A stretch of DNA of 64,000 nt from Cutibacterium porci (GCF_009696315.1 NZ_VUMG01000001.1:186001-250000), one strand, 5' to 3'. Positions 47,373-57,295 are shown, counted from the stretch's first letter. The notes: generated from the letters alone by a model not told the origin. Program-made: numbers and translations.

Positions 47373-48767
47373 ATGAGCAGCATAGACCGCATCAGCAGGA
47401 AGCCCGCCCCTCCGATAGACGACGTACACGTCAACGCCGCTGCTGCTGCCGAAGCCGCTGAAAACACCACCAACCATCGAGTCGACACTACCTTTGACAA
47501 GTTCCACGACCGGTACTCCACCCGCTCCCTGGGGTTGAAAACTTCCCCTGTCCGCGCACTATTCGCGGTAGCGAATCGCCCCGAGGTCGTTTCTTTAGCC
47601 GGTGGCATGCCAAACATTGCCGATCTGCCACTTGACGTCGTCGGTGAGTCGCTCAAAGAGCTCGTCGATACTCGCGGCGCCGTCGTCATGCAATATGGGT
47701 CGGGCCAGGGTGAGCCCGAAATCCGCGAGCACATATGCGAGGTGATGGCCGTCGAGGGACTCATTGCCGATCCGGACGACGTCACTGTCACGTGCGGTTC
47801 CCAACAGGGCCTCGACCTTGTGACGCGCATTTTTTGCAATCCGGGCGACGTCGTCATGGCTGAGTCGCCGGCTTACGTGGGGGCGCTCAATACTTTCGCC
47901 TCGTACCAGGCTGAGGTCATTCACGTCGACATGGATAACAACGGGCTCGTGCCGGAGTCCTTACGCGAACACGTGACTGCGGCGCGTCGCAATGGCAAGT
48001 CGGTGAAGTTTCTTTACACGGTACCCAACCATTCGAACCCATCGGGAATCTCGCAATCTGCGAAGCGCCGTCGGGAGGTCCTCGCCGCCGCTGACGAGTT
48101 GGATTTACTGGTGGTTGAAGACAACCCGTACGGATTGCTCAATCTCGATGGCGATCCGTTGCCGACCTTAAAGTCCATGGATCCCGACAACGTCGTGTAC
48201 CTGGGGTCCTTCTCCAAGACTTTCGCGCCGGGCTTCCGCGTCGGTTGGGTCCTGTCGCCGTCATTCGTGCGCGACAAGCTGGTTCTTGCCCAGGAGTCCG
48301 CGACCCTATGCCCTCCGGTCTTTTCCCAGTTCGCCGTCTCGAGCTACCTGGCTCATTGGGATTGGCGTGCTCAAGTTGGCAGCTTCATCGACATGTATCG
48401 CGCCCGCCGTGACACCATGCTGGCCTCGCTGGCCGACACCATGCCTGAAGGGACGACGTGGTCTCGCCCTTCTGGTGGGTTCTTTGTTTGGTTGACGATG
48501 CCCGGAGCGGTTGATTCTGCCGCAATGTTGCCGCGAGCTGTGACAAATCTGGTGGCCTATACTCCTGGAACCGCGTTCTATGCGGACGGCCGTGGCCAGC
48601 GCAACATTCGCCTCTCGTTCTGTTACCCGACTCCCGAGCGCATCAAGGTCGGCGTGGAGAGGCTGGCCGGTGTGATCCGCGAGGAGCTGGACATCGCTAA
48701 GACATTCGAGCTAGCTGATGGACGACATCATCTGCGCGATTTTGGGCCGGGTCCAAACTTGGCGTGA
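47373..48767 (+). CDS. PLP-dependent class I aminotransferase
   Basis: Fold-type I aminotransferase, 464 residues from the ATG at 47373. The pyridoxal lysine is in LGSFSKTFAPGFRVGWV and the cofactor-binding regions YGSGQGEPEIREHI and VPNHSNPSGI are clear. It resembles the LysN/2-aminoadipate and MocR-C-terminal group but lacks a DNA-binding domain. The amino-acid substrate is not obvious; aromatic or branched-chain amino acids and 2-aminoadipate are all handled by relatives. An acidic/Ala-rich N-terminal tail of about 35 residues precedes the fold. Gene context gives no pathway. Confidence 0.88.
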   Translation: MSSIDRISRKPAPPIDDVHVNAAAAAEAAENTTNHRVDTTFDKFHDRYSTRSLGLKTSPVRALFAVANRPEVVSLAGGMPNIADLPLDVVGESLKELVDTRGAVVMQYGSGQGEPEIREHICEVMAVEGLIADPDDVTVTCGSQQGLDLVTRIFCNPGDVVMAESPAYVGALNTFASYQAEVIHVDMDNNGLVPESLREHVTAARRNGKSVKFLYTVPNHSNPSGISQSAKRRREVLAAADELDLLVVEDNPYGLLNLDGDPLPTLKSMDPDNVVYLGSFSKTFAPGFRVGWVLSPSFVRDKLVLAQESATLCPPVFSQFAVSSYLAHWDWRAQVGSFIDMYRARRDTMLASLADTMPEGTTWSRPSGGFFVWLTMPGAVDSAAMLPRAVTNLVAYTPGTAFYADGRGQRNIRLSFCYPTPERIKVGVERLAGVIREELDIAKTFELADGRHHLRDFGPGPNLA

Positions 48768-49164
48768 CCTCGACGACGTTTCAGGTATCTCGGCGCGTGA
48801 CGTCCAGCGCTTCAATGCCGTATCGCGCCCTGCGCTGCGACAGAGCGCCGGGAAGCCGCCTAAGGCCGCTCCGACATGAATCGATATATGGTTATGTCGA
48901 TTTAGCTATCTAATTTCTGTGGTCGACATCTTTAGCGCCATTCGTCGTGACTCCACCACATCCAGGTGTGTCTGTTGTCGCGTTTAGTCGCGCGGCGTTT
49001 AATTTCCAAGCCAGTGGTGAGCTCAATGCGGTTGGCTCAGGTGATCTGCCTTTGATCCATCGTCCGCACTATTTAGTCCGGCTGCCAGATATCGCCAATG
49101 ACCGTCTGCTGATACAGGAGGGTCGGTCGTGCCGCGGTCGACTGGACGCTGGTTGAATAGTGGC
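48768..49164. other. Intergenic, nothing recognised
   Basis: About 400 bases, locally AT-rich around 48880-48940 (TATATGG, TAGCTATCTAAT), between the aminotransferase and ddl. It probably holds the ddl promoter. A 69-codon open frame at 48947-49156 has no family resemblance. Confidence 0.45.
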
Positions 49165-50112
49165 ATGTTGCAACCAGTCGTCGTCCTCGCGGGAGGACTT
49201 AGCCACCAGCGCGACATTTCTTTGAAGTCGGGTCGCACCGTCGCACAAGCATTGCGACAGGTCGGACACGAGGTCGTGGAAGCTGATATCGACTCCTCAC
49301 TCATCGAGACACTTCGCGCCAACGACGGCGCGGTCGTGTTTCCTATGCTGCATGGTGGTCTTGGCGAAAACGGCGCCCTGCTTGAAGTGCTTCAGTTGAT
49401 GAGCATCCCTTACGTGGGTTCTGGTCCTGCAACCTGCCGCGTCTCCTTCGACAAGTCGATCGCGTCCCGCACTGTTGCGGCTGCCGGCGTCGCTACACCA
49501 CAGCAGGTCGCGTTACCCCACGACATCTTTCGTGAGCTTGGCGCCCGGACAGTCATTCGTTCAATTGGCGAACGCTTCGGCCTGCCGATCATTGTCAAGC
49601 CAGCGCGTGGCGGATCAAGTCTCGGCATCACGAAGGTCGACGATATCGACGATCTTCCTCAGGCGATCGCCAACGCCTATGCCTATGACAACATGGTTGT
49701 GGTCGAGAAGTTCGTTTCGGGCACCGAGCTCGCGATAGGTATGATCACGACTTCTGAAGGCACCCATGTACTGCCCGCCGTCGAGATTCGCCCTATCGGC
49801 GGCGTTTACGATTATTCCGCAATGTATACCGGCGGTGAGACACGATTGACGGCGCCAGCTGACATCAGCAATGAGGCCGCTCACGCCGCGACAGAAATGG
49901 CACAAATCGTGCAAAAGGAGCTCGATTTCTCCGGGATCTCCCGTGTCGATGCCATCATTGACGAGTCTGGCCTTCCTGTTTTTTTGGAAGCAGGTACTGC
50001 ACCTGGCATGACAGCAACGTCTCTAATACCTGTAGCCATGAAAGCTGCCGGCCTAGATATTGGTGAGGTGTGCTCTCGCCTCGTCGACGACGTCGCTCGC
50101 AACCATGGCTGA
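49165..50112 (+). CDS. D-alanine-D-alanine ligase family protein
   Basis: ATP-grasp enzyme of about 315 residues that would join two D-alanines for peptidoglycan. Features are VVVLAGGLSHQRDISLKSG at the N-terminus, MLHGGLGENGALLEVL, the ATP-lysine region PIIVKPARGGSSLGITKV and the C-terminal metal motif with PVFLEAGTAPGMTATSL. In canonical Ddl the last motif reads E-x-N-T-x-P-G-M, whereas here it reads EAGTAPGM: Gly in place of the usual metal-binding Asn. This could change specificity, so it may be a Ddl-like ligase rather than the main Ddl. The start at 49165 lacks a strong ribosome-binding site. It overlaps SURF1 by 8 bases. Confidence 0.85.
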   Translation: MLQPVVVLAGGLSHQRDISLKSGRTVAQALRQVGHEVVEADIDSSLIETLRANDGAVVFPMLHGGLGENGALLEVLQLMSIPYVGSGPATCRVSFDKSIASRTVAAAGVATPQQVALPHDIFRELGARTVIRSIGERFGLPIIVKPARGGSSLGITKVDDIDDLPQAIANAYAYDNMVVVEKFVSGTELAIGMITTSEGTHVLPAVEIRPIGGVYDYSAMYTGGETRLTAPADISNEAAHAATEMAQIVQKELDFSGISRVDAIIDESGLPVFLEAGTAPGMTATSLIPVAMKAAGLDIGEVCSRLVDDVARNHG

Positions 50113-50815
50113 CGCGGTGCGAACTGACGGTTCCCACTCCTCCGTCAAGCAGGTTTTTATCATCCTCCTCGGCATCGCCCTTGCAGGAGTGATGGTCTTT
50201 CTCGGATTATGGCAGATGCACGTCTTTCAGGCCCAACAAGACGGCTCAACGCAAGCGCGTATCAACGAACCAGTAATTACCTGGGCAGAGGCACCCGAGA
50301 AAGCCGACGTCATGGCCCAGTACGGACGCCGGATCACGATTACGGGTACTTTCCAGCCATCGACGACAACATTGGTCGGCACGTCATGGCCGGTACGCGT
50401 TGCAACTGGTGTCAAACTGACGTCTGGCGAAACGGTTGCCGTCGTCCGTGGGCAACTGTCGAAAGGGCAACGGATTCCGACGCCACCTCGTGGCACCGTG
50501 ACGATGACAGGTGTTCTCGCAGCATCTGAGAGCGATGATGATCACCGTGATACCCAGATGCCAGTCGCTGTACTCCCTTCTTTACGTCTGGAGGTATTGA
50601 CTCAGACCTGGCCTCAACCCCTCGTACCCGCAACCCTGACCCTCGATGACAAGAATGCGCGCGCTCAAGGGCTCACCCCAGCACAACCTGTGCTTCCTAA
50701 GGGTGATGGCGGCGAACGCAATCGCGGCTACGCGTTACAGTGGTGGGTCTTTGCGATCTTCACCGTTGCCATGTCTATCGCTTTTGCTCGAGCTGTTGGC
50801 AAGTCCAAGGCGTGA
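50105..50815 (+). CDS. SURF1-family cytochrome oxidase assembly protein
   Basis: 236-residue membrane protein with a span at each end (VFIILLGIALAGVMVFLGLW near the N-terminus and WWVFAIFTVAMSIAFARA at the C-terminus) and an extracytoplasmic domain between them. YGRRITITGTF and VVRGQL, with NRGYALQWWVFA before the last helix, follow the SURF1 pattern. SURF1 proteins help insert haem into aa3-type terminal oxidase. No oxidase genes are in the window. Its ATG overlaps the ligase stop, indicating co-translation. Confidence 0.85.
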   Translation: MADAVRTDGSHSSVKQVFIILLGIALAGVMVFLGLWQMHVFQAQQDGSTQARINEPVITWAEAPEKADVMAQYGRRITITGTFQPSTTTLVGTSWPVRVATGVKLTSGETVAVVRGQLSKGQRIPTPPRGTVTMTGVLAASESDDDHRDTQMPVAVLPSLRLEVLTQTWPQPLVPATLTLDDKNARAQGLTPAQPVLPKGDGGERNRGYALQWWVFAIFTVAMSIAFARAVGKSKA

Positions 50816-50858
50816 CCGTCCTCCTCAATGTACCGCCGATAGGAATGCTTCAGTACTC

Positions 50859-50874
50859 TGTTTCACGTGGAACA
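50859..50874. promoter_or_regulatory. parS site 1 (15/16)
   Basis: TGTTTCACGTGGAACA differs from the bacterial parS consensus at one position. It contains the presumed GTG start of the DUF3817 gene. Confidence 0.8.
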
Positions 50875-51388
50875 TAACGATGACGTGACCAGCGACGACT
50901 TTTATACGACGCCTGCCAGCGTGGCCGACGGTACTGACGCTAACGATGAGGCCGTTCGCGACGATTCGGCGGCCTCCCGTCCTTCCCTTGGTGACTCCGC
51001 GACCGAGCAGGAACCGTGGATCGAGCCCAATGACATCCCAGGGGTTCGCAAGGCCCTAATTTGTTACCGAGCCATGGCGTATATCGTGGGCACACTCTTA
51101 ATCCTCCTCGTGTGCGTGGCGATGCCACTAAAGTACGCAGCAGGAAAGCCGACCATGGTCAACGTGGTTGGGATCGCCCACGGGTGGCTTTATCCCGTGC
51201 TGTTAATCACCGCTTATGTGCTGGGACGCAAAGCTGGATGGCCACTGACGCGTCTTCTTATCATTGCACTAGCCGGAACAGTTCCGTTTCTGTCCTTCGT
51301 CGCGGAGTACTTCGCACGCAAGGATGTCAACCGCCGCATTGACGAAGCAAAACACTATTGGACCCGTCACGCCGCACCAACTGAGTAA
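50867..51388 (+). CDS. DUF3817 membrane protein
   Basis: 173 residues: an acidic, disordered N-terminus of about 55 residues, then a DUF3817 domain with three membrane segments (including YIVGTLLILLVCVAMPLKY and AHGWLYPVLLITAYVLGRKAG) and a charged tail (ARKDVNRRIDEA). DUF3817 proteins are common small membrane proteins in actinobacteria; their role is unknown. The best start is the GTG at 50867, which lies inside a parS site and has no ribosome-binding sequence; a GTG at 50885 is an alternative. Confidence 0.8.
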   Translation: MEHNDDVTSDDFYTTPASVADGTDANDEAVRDDSAASRPSLGDSATEQEPWIEPNDIPGVRKALICYRAMAYIVGTLLILLVCVAMPLKYAAGKPTMVNVVGIAHGWLYPVLLITAYVLGRKAGWPLTRLLIIALAGTVPFLSFVAEYFARKDVNRRIDEAKHYWTRHAAPTE

Positions 51389-51662
51389 CGGCGCAACGGA
51401 CATGTACTAGCCACCCACATCCGTGCTGTGCGCTCATCACCGCTGCAGCCAAAACCATCATGCTTCATTGACTAATTGTATTAACGGTTATCAGCTGCCT
51501 GCCGTGTGCTATGCGCTTCCAGCGCACGACGGGGCTTGCGTGTATTTCACGCTCACGTTCTTGATGTGGATCTTAACTACCACGCGAAGCATAATCGTAA
51601 GCTGCCGAGCCGTCTCTGACCAATGATGACACCCTGTTCACGCGCCGGGGCGACGTCCGATG

Positions 51663-52580
51663 TCAGTTAGACAATATATCGATAAGTCGTTCTAGCTCTT
51701 CATCTCCATCAAATGGAAATGTGATTGCGCCCTTGCCGTTACGGCGTCGCACCTTAACTTGAGTGCGGTACCGCTCAGACAGCTGTTCGCCCAATTTCGC
51801 AGCAACAGTATCTCTACCCGGTTTCTTACGCCTATGCGGTTTGACGTCCGTTGTGTCATCCAAGCGCTGACGGACCAACTCTTCAGTCGCGCGCACTGAC
51901 AGGCCTTCATCAACAACCCGATTCGCCGTATCAAGTTGCACGTTAGGGTCCTCGATAGCCAATAGGCATCGTGCGTGACCTGCGGTGATATCACCCTCCA
52001 ATAGACGCTTCTGCACACCTGCGCTAAGTTTCAGCAACCGGATTGTATTTGCAATCTGTGATCGGGAGCGCTGGATCCTTTCGGAAAGTTCGTCTTGGGT
52101 ACACCCAAAGTCGTTAAGCATTTGCTCATAGGCGGCAGCTTCTTCGAGGGGATTCAACTGAACACGATGAAGGTTTTCGAGCAGGGCATCTCGAAGCATG
52201 TCTTCGCTCGCCGTAGTGCGCACAATTGCGGGAATTGTTGCTAAGCCGGCCTTGCTGGCGGCTCGCCAGCGACGTTCTCCCATCACGAGCTCGTACCCAT
52301 CATCGGTTGGCGTCACGACTACAGGCTGAAGAACTCCCACGACGCGAATAGACTCAGAGAGTTCATTAAGCTCATCCTCACCAAAGGTTTTTCGTGGCTG
52401 GTGAGCATTCGGACGAATCTTGTCTACGGAGATGAGCTGAAGCGTGGAGCCGACGGGTTCCACTACCGCGACATCGTCAGCAGGGTCACCATCAGGGCGC
52501 TCGTCATCATCGAAATCCGTGCGCTGGAAGAGCTCTCCAAATCCCCGTCCCAGGCCGCTGTGCTTAGTTGCCACTGTCAT
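51663..52580 (-). CDS. parB: Chromosome partition protein ParB
   Basis: 305-residue ParB/Spo0J. The CTP-binding box is visible as ELVMGERRWRAASKAG with the partner motif LLENLHRVQLNPLEEA. The helix-turn-helix that reads parS is CTQDELSERIQRSRSQIANTIRL, and a basic linker precedes the C-terminal dimer domain (AITFPFDGDEELERLIDIL). ParB loads at parS, slides as a CTP clamp and recruits SMC. Its start overlaps the parA stop by 4 bases. Four candidate parS sites lie at 50859, 53592, 54787 and 57280. Confidence 0.97.
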   Translation of the reverse strand: MTVATKHSGLGRGFGELFQRTDFDDDERPDGDPADDVAVVEPVGSTLQLISVDKIRPNAHQPRKTFGEDELNELSESIRVVGVLQPVVVTPTDDGYELVMGERRWRAASKAGLATIPAIVRTTASEDMLRDALLENLHRVQLNPLEEAAAYEQMLNDFGCTQDELSERIQRSRSQIANTIRLLKLSAGVQKRLLEGDITAGHARCLLAIEDPNVQLDTANRVVDEGLSVRATEELVRQRLDDTTDVKPHRRKKPGRDTVAAKLGEQLSERYRTQVKVRRRNGKGAITFPFDGDEELERLIDILSN

Positions 52581-53563
52581 CCCTTCTTGGTGCCACCGAC
52601 ATCGTGATGATCCACCGTGCTGTTGTTGTCACCGTGCTCGTCTCCCGCGTGCCGCTTCGCGAATTCAGCAGCAGCTTCACGATACGCAACAGCTCCCGCT
52701 GATCTCGGTTCATACGTCAGGACGCTACGGCTATAGCTCGGTGCTTCCGAAACACGGACAGAGCGCGGTATGCGCGTGGCCATCGTCTCGTGCTCAAAGT
52801 GGGTACGAACCTCTTCGTCTACTTGAGCAGACAGCCGGGTCCGACTATCAAACATCGTCATGAGGATAGAACCCAGTCGCAACTCTCTATTCATTGCGTG
52901 TCGAACTGCTTCGATCGTTCGCATCAGCTGAGTAACGCCTTCTAGCGCATAGTACTCACACTGAATTGGTAGTAACACTTCGTCTGCGGCCACCAAGGCG
53001 TTGAGGGTCAGTAACCCTAACGACGGCGGACAATCCAAAATCACGTAGTCGACATCATTCGTCTTGAGATACTTTCTCAGCGCCTTACGAAGCCGACGTT
53101 CGCGCCCTTTCACGTCGACGAGCTGTAGCTCAGCGCCGGACAAGTCGATTGTCGCTGGGACTACTTGAAGTCCCGGAGCTTCAGGGCTTTCCTTCGCAAC
53201 GACACTGATCTCCTCCTCATCGAGTAAGACCTCATACGTGCCCAGCGTGCCAGCTTCGTGTTCAATCCCGAGCGCCGTCGAAGCGTTTCCCTGCGGGTCA
53301 GTATCGATGACAAGCACTTTAAGCCCGCTCATCGCGAGTGCCACCGCGAAGTTGATCGCGGTGGTGGTTTTACCAACCCCACCTTTCTGATTCGCCACGA
53401 CGACCGTGGTCGGCTTATCGGGGCGGGGGAGGGCCAGGGGCACGATTGCTGCCGCCGAGTCATCGACACTGTCAGCTGACGCTTCGACAGCCGTGGGCGT
53501 GTCTGGCCCATCAAACGCTGCCCGCTTGGGCGCCCCGTCGTAGATGGGGACCTCGTTGGTCAT
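52577..53563 (-). CDS. parA: Chromosome partition ATPase ParA
   Basis: 328-residue Walker-type ATPase (Soj). The deviant Walker A motif is VVANQKGGVGKTTTAINFA, with VLVIDTDPQGNAS and DYVILDCPPSLGLLTLNAL further on. The N-terminal 65 residues are polar and probably disordered. The frame is open to a GTG at 53599 inside a parS site; the ATG at 53563 is chosen because GAAAGG precedes it at proper spacing. ParA forms the DNA-bound gradient that segregates ParB-parS complexes. It is transcribed with parB. Confidence 0.96.
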   Translation of the reverse strand: MTNEVPIYDGAPKRAAFDGPDTPTAVEASADSVDDSAAAIVPLALPRPDKPTTVVVANQKGGVGKTTTAINFAVALAMSGLKVLVIDTDPQGNASTALGIEHEAGTLGTYEVLLDEEEISVVAKESPEAPGLQVVPATIDLSGAELQLVDVKGRERRLRKALRKYLKTNDVDYVILDCPPSLGLLTLNALVAADEVLLPIQCEYYALEGVTQLMRTIEAVRHAMNRELRLGSILMTMFDSRTRLSAQVDEEVRTHFEHETMATRIPRSVRVSEAPSYSRSVLTYEPRSAGAVAYREAAAEFAKRHAGDEHGDNNSTVDHHDVGGTKKG

Positions 53564-53591
53564 GCGCATCCTTTCAGTCTCGTGCACTTGA

Positions 53592-53607
53592 TGTTTCACG
53601 TGAAACC
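53592..53607. promoter_or_regulatory. parS site 2 (15/16)
   Basis: TGTTTCACGTGAAACC, one base from consensus, 28 bases upstream of the chosen parA start. ParB binding here could also autoregulate parAB. Confidence 0.88.
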
Positions 53608-53664
53608 CTGACGCCTGATCACTCTACCGGCCGCGTCGGTCAAGACCAGAGTCAGATCGAGCGC

Positions 53665-53705
53665 TGTGGATAACTACGACCTCCACCCACGTAGCCTGTG
53701 GATAA
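53665..53705 (+). promoter_or_regulatory. Two perfect DnaA boxes upstream of parA
   Basis: TGTGGATAA occurs at 53665-53673 and 53697-53705 in the same orientation, 32 bases apart (about three helical turns). They lie about 100 bases before parA and could couple partition gene expression to DnaA level. Confidence 0.7.
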
Positions 53706-54432
53706 CCCACGCCTGCCGGTGGATACTCCCCAGTCCCGGTCATGTCGGCCTCACCTGAATCTATCCATGAGCTCGGGCACTGCCCTTCGATCGGCTTTTC
53801 CGACAGCGTTCACTAAGGATGGCGCAGTCTCAGGCTGCTGGGGCTGCAGTAATACTCTCTCACACCCGTCGCGCACTGTTCGTGATGACGGTTCTTGCCG
53901 CTCGAAGCCACGTTCACCCCACCGCCCATGGCCCAATCCTTGTATACCCCCACCCAAGTCGCTTCACCTGCCGACTATAAAAACTAGTCGCACGAGCAGC
54001 GTCTCCATCAAAGTGGCTCCCACGTTGCACCGCGCATTGGATGATAGCGGTGACTCTCGCCGGGAGTATCTTTAGGCCTACCTCCACCTACATCAAACGT
54101 CATGTGCCATGTTTGAGGCACCGGTACGTCAGAAGGGCTCACCGTTACAGTGGAATTGGTTATCGCTCGATGCCCAATTGCCACCGCCTAGGCTCTCTGC
54201 CACCTCGTAGCCTTGTCAGTCCAGGATCTGTGTCTCAGTTACTGCCATTTGCGAAACGTAAACGGAATAACGGCCTGGTGGCAGCGCCCGCGAATTTCCT
54301 GCTTCGGTCTCGCGTTACCGCGTCGCGGTGCCGATCGATCACGCAAGCCGGGTCACTCATGGTCGGTCAATACAACGGAAGTCTTCCCCGCACCCAGCTC
54401 CTCGGCCCACGGTAGTTGGATGGCGTTATGCC

Positions 54433-54681
54433 ATGGCCTCAGGTCAGCCTGAGCTGCCCGATGCTTATCGTCCTCCAGGGGCTGACGATATCGTCGTACT
54501 GGGGTTGGCCATGAGCTGGAGCAATCCGCACAGTGACATTACCCAGCTAACTAGTCTCAGTGTTGTTCGCAACAATTCCGCTATGCTCCGTTTGCCGAAC
54601 CCGGGACTCATCTACGTTTGGTACGACCGCATTGTGAAGCGACGAGCCAGAAAGCGGTCGCGGCACTCATATGACCCCTGA
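54433..54681 (+). CDS. Doubtful small ORF, 82 residues
   Basis: The 53706-54918 stretch between parA and rsmG has no convincing gene. The best frame starts at an ATG at 54433 (GGATGG upstream) and reads ELPDAYRPPGADDIVVLGLA before a basic end. Its codon use is reasonable, but no family is recognised. It may be a small protein, a remnant, or chance. Confidence 0.2.
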   Translation: MASGQPELPDAYRPPGADDIVVLGLAMSWSNPHSDITQLTSLSVVRNNSAMLRLPNPGLIYVWYDRIVKRRARKRSRHSYDP

Positions 54682-54786
54682 GGCCATCACATTGTCCGTC
54701 CCCGACCTTCTAAGACACGGACCATCGCTATGCCCATCCACGTCAAGGTATCTTTTCGATGCCGGCGAACCTGCCACTAACCACGG

Positions 54787-54802
54787 TGTTTCACGTGAAA
54801 CA
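54787..54802. promoter_or_regulatory. parS site 3 (perfect)
   Basis: TGTTTCACGTGAAACA, an exact match to the consensus, in the gap between parA and rsmG. This should be the strongest ParB loading site in the window. Confidence 0.95.
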
Positions 54803-54918
54803 CGACAGCCACGAAGACACAGGCTTGCAGCGCACGGCGATCTAAATGCTCGTGCAGCCCAATCTGTATACATCCAGCACCCTCAGCGGAATAGCTGCAT
54901 CCACGCATCAGCTATCTA

Positions 54919-55542
54919 CTATTCCAGACGCCGAACGCGAACCGCGCGTGTCACCTCCGAAGCAGGATCAGCCCGGACCAATAGTACCTCGGCTGACAGG
55001 CGTCGCCTCAGTAACTCTTTTCTCGCCTTCGCAACCTCATCTTCAGCCGATTGCCCCTTCAGAGCCAGAAGGCAACCCGAACCTGCAATCAGGTCAGCCG
55101 TCCACGCGACCAACGTAACAAGCTTCGCGACCGCACGCGACACAACAACATCAACGTCTAAGTCGGCATCCTCAGCTCTCTCCCGGACGACGGTCACCTG
55201 ACTACCCAGGCCCAACTCATCAACTGATTCGGTTAGGAAATTTGAGCGTCGCAGCATCGGTTCAACCAGGGTCATCTCGAGATCAGGACGCAAGATGGCT
55301 AGCGGAATCCCAGGCAATCCAGCCCCACTCCCAACGTCAGCAACACGGCAGCCCTTCGGTATCAGACTTTCGAGAGCGGCACTGTTGAGGATGTGACGCT
55401 CCCATAGTCTGTCGACCTCGCGGGGTCCGATGAGGCCCCAGTCGACTCCACGAGACGCCAATATATCGACATATTTCTGTATAGTTTTATAGTTATCTCG
55501 GTAAAGCTTCTCAGCGATGTCATCGTCACTCACCAACGTCAT
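54919..55542 (-). CDS. rsmG: 16S rRNA (guanine-527 N7) methyltransferase
   Basis: SAM-dependent methyltransferase of about 208 residues (GidB). The SAM motif is [18 protein letters not shown], preceded by the [10 protein letters not shown] segment conserved in RsmG; the later [16 protein letters not shown] block also fits. The ATG at 55542 is preferred on spacing from AGGA; ATGs at 55551 and 55578 are in frame. In most actinobacteria it lies directly beside jag and parA, but here it is separated from both by gene-poor DNA. Loss of RsmG gives low-level streptomycin resistance in other bacteria. Confidence 0.94.
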   Translation of the reverse strand: MTLVSDDDIAEKLYRDNYKTIQKYVDILASRGVDWGLIGPREVDRLWERHILNSAALESLIPKGCRVADVGSGAGLPGIPLAILRPDLEMTLVEPMLRRSNFLTESVDELGLGSQVTVVRERAEDADLDVDVVVSRAVAKLVTLVAWTADLIAGSGCLLALKGQSAEDEVAKARKELLRRRLSAEVLLVRADPASEVTRAVRVRRLE

Positions 55543-57279
55543 GCCAGACATCCTGCCATGCATGGTCCATAACTCCATTCGCGCTAGACGCGTCCAACCA
55601 TGCTTCGAATCTATGCTGGGGGAGCGGCGAATGCCCCCACATCAGAAAGGCTGCGTCACATGCTCTGCCACCCAAGATGAGCCAGATGCCCCTTCACCAT
55701 GATGATTCACCATCTATCCCCGATAGATGCCTCGTTCTACGCCAACTCTCAGCCCGATCCTCATCGAAGGCGCATCTGGCGCGTATGGCGAAACGGCTCG
55801 TCGGTAGGTCATATACGATTCCCTGTCGACTGTGCTTTATACGACCAGAACCTGGCAAGAATGTGTCGCATCGCCGGGTCGACCTGATGCAACATACTGT
55901 CGTGAACCCGGCTCCGGAACCAGGGACGCGCGGGGTGCACGCGATCGCGCGGACAAGAAGTGCCGCCACCTACACACCCCGCCAGCCACCCGGGTCAGGA
56001 TTACCTACCTCGACAAGTCGAACTGCTAGTACGATTCACCCAGCAGGTTTCCCTTACTCTTCGCCATGATCACCATACAGTACCGGCATAAGTATTCGTG
56101 ATCACTATCTAATATCGCTAGCCAACTCCATGATCACAACAACAGTTGTCTTCTGCCTTGTTGCAAGATGCCCATCGACGGCGTCAGCAGCACCGACGCC
56201 ATTATCACCATCTCTCACATCGGCTCCGGTACGACCGAACGCACCCGTTGCAGACTATCTGGGAAGAGTACAACTTTTCGCTATCCTTCAAACTCTTGGA
56301 TAGAGCTATGAGGTAGGCCGAAGTGGCAGGCTCTGTTTAGTACCCCGCGATGTCATCTTGAGCGGCGCTATGAGACCTGAGCAGCGCCATGAGCTTAGCC
56401 GACGTTGGCGAGCACTTCTCACGTGCCCGGCGTAGCTTGCACCGCCTCAAACACGCACGGTAGAGCACGCGGGAATCTCGGCGGGTAATACTGCTGTCAT
56501 CCCGCACCCTGTACCTCCCTGTTTGTACGCTGCTGCTCTCTGTTAGCACACACCAACGCTCCATTGCGGTTAGTGATGCGTCAGTGCCAAGGAACGCAGG
56601 CCAGCATGCGCCAACGCTCCGAGTAATTCGCTTGTCGCGGGATAGTGTCAACAAATACCAACGGTATTCAACTAGTTTTTCAGACGGAATTTTTAGCAGT
56701 GTACGTCCGGTCCTGGTTCCCAACGACTGCGTAGGTCAGCTGACGACTGGGCTCTTCACGTCATGATGCGTAATGCACCGTCACATAACCTTGAGCGTCA
56801 GGGACTCATGTTTCAGCTGAGCGATGGCTGCTCATCGTGCCGTTCTCTATGATCGGCTCTATGTTCCGAAGTCCACATGGCCACTGACTCGCAGTACGTT
56901 TCAAAATGGCCTTATCACTCAAGCTTTCCCGACTCCTACTGGCGGATGGACGCTCACTACGTCAGCGATAACCACTCCTGCGGCAATTCACATGGCCACA
57001 CTGTGCTTGGGTGTCACATAAGCTAGGGCAGACGACATCGCCTTATACCAATTATCATCGCGTCAAGCGGATCAGCATCACAGCTCAGCACCTTTTGCCC
57101 GACAATCCACGCATCACCATACCCCGCGTCAAGACAAACGACTCATCCTCAAGCTCACCTCGCACTCATGTCTAACGAGCCCAAGGGCTCCAACTTGCAT
57201 CATCCATGTTCGCTTGAGCATCAAGACGACAGTGAATATCGCTACGATTCATCCACCCACGCAGCATGCCTCACCATCG

Positions 57280-57295
57280 CGTTCCACGTGAAACA
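57280..57295. promoter_or_regulatory. parS-like site 4 (14/16)
   Basis: CGTTCCACGTGAAACA has two mismatches to the parS consensus and keeps the central CACGTGAAAC core. It lies just left of the AT-rich patch and the repeat array. Confidence 0.6.

Noticed and set aside
53698-54415. Several 100-130-codon frames between parA and rsmG
   Set aside because: Rich in Arg, Ser and Pro, mutually overlapping, and with no recognisable motif; treated as non-coding DNA around parS and DnaA boxes.
56337-56723. 128-codon minus-strand frame in the gene-poor block
   Set aside because: Arg-rich, no family resemblance, no ribosome-binding site; could be a remnant but cannot be supported as a gene.
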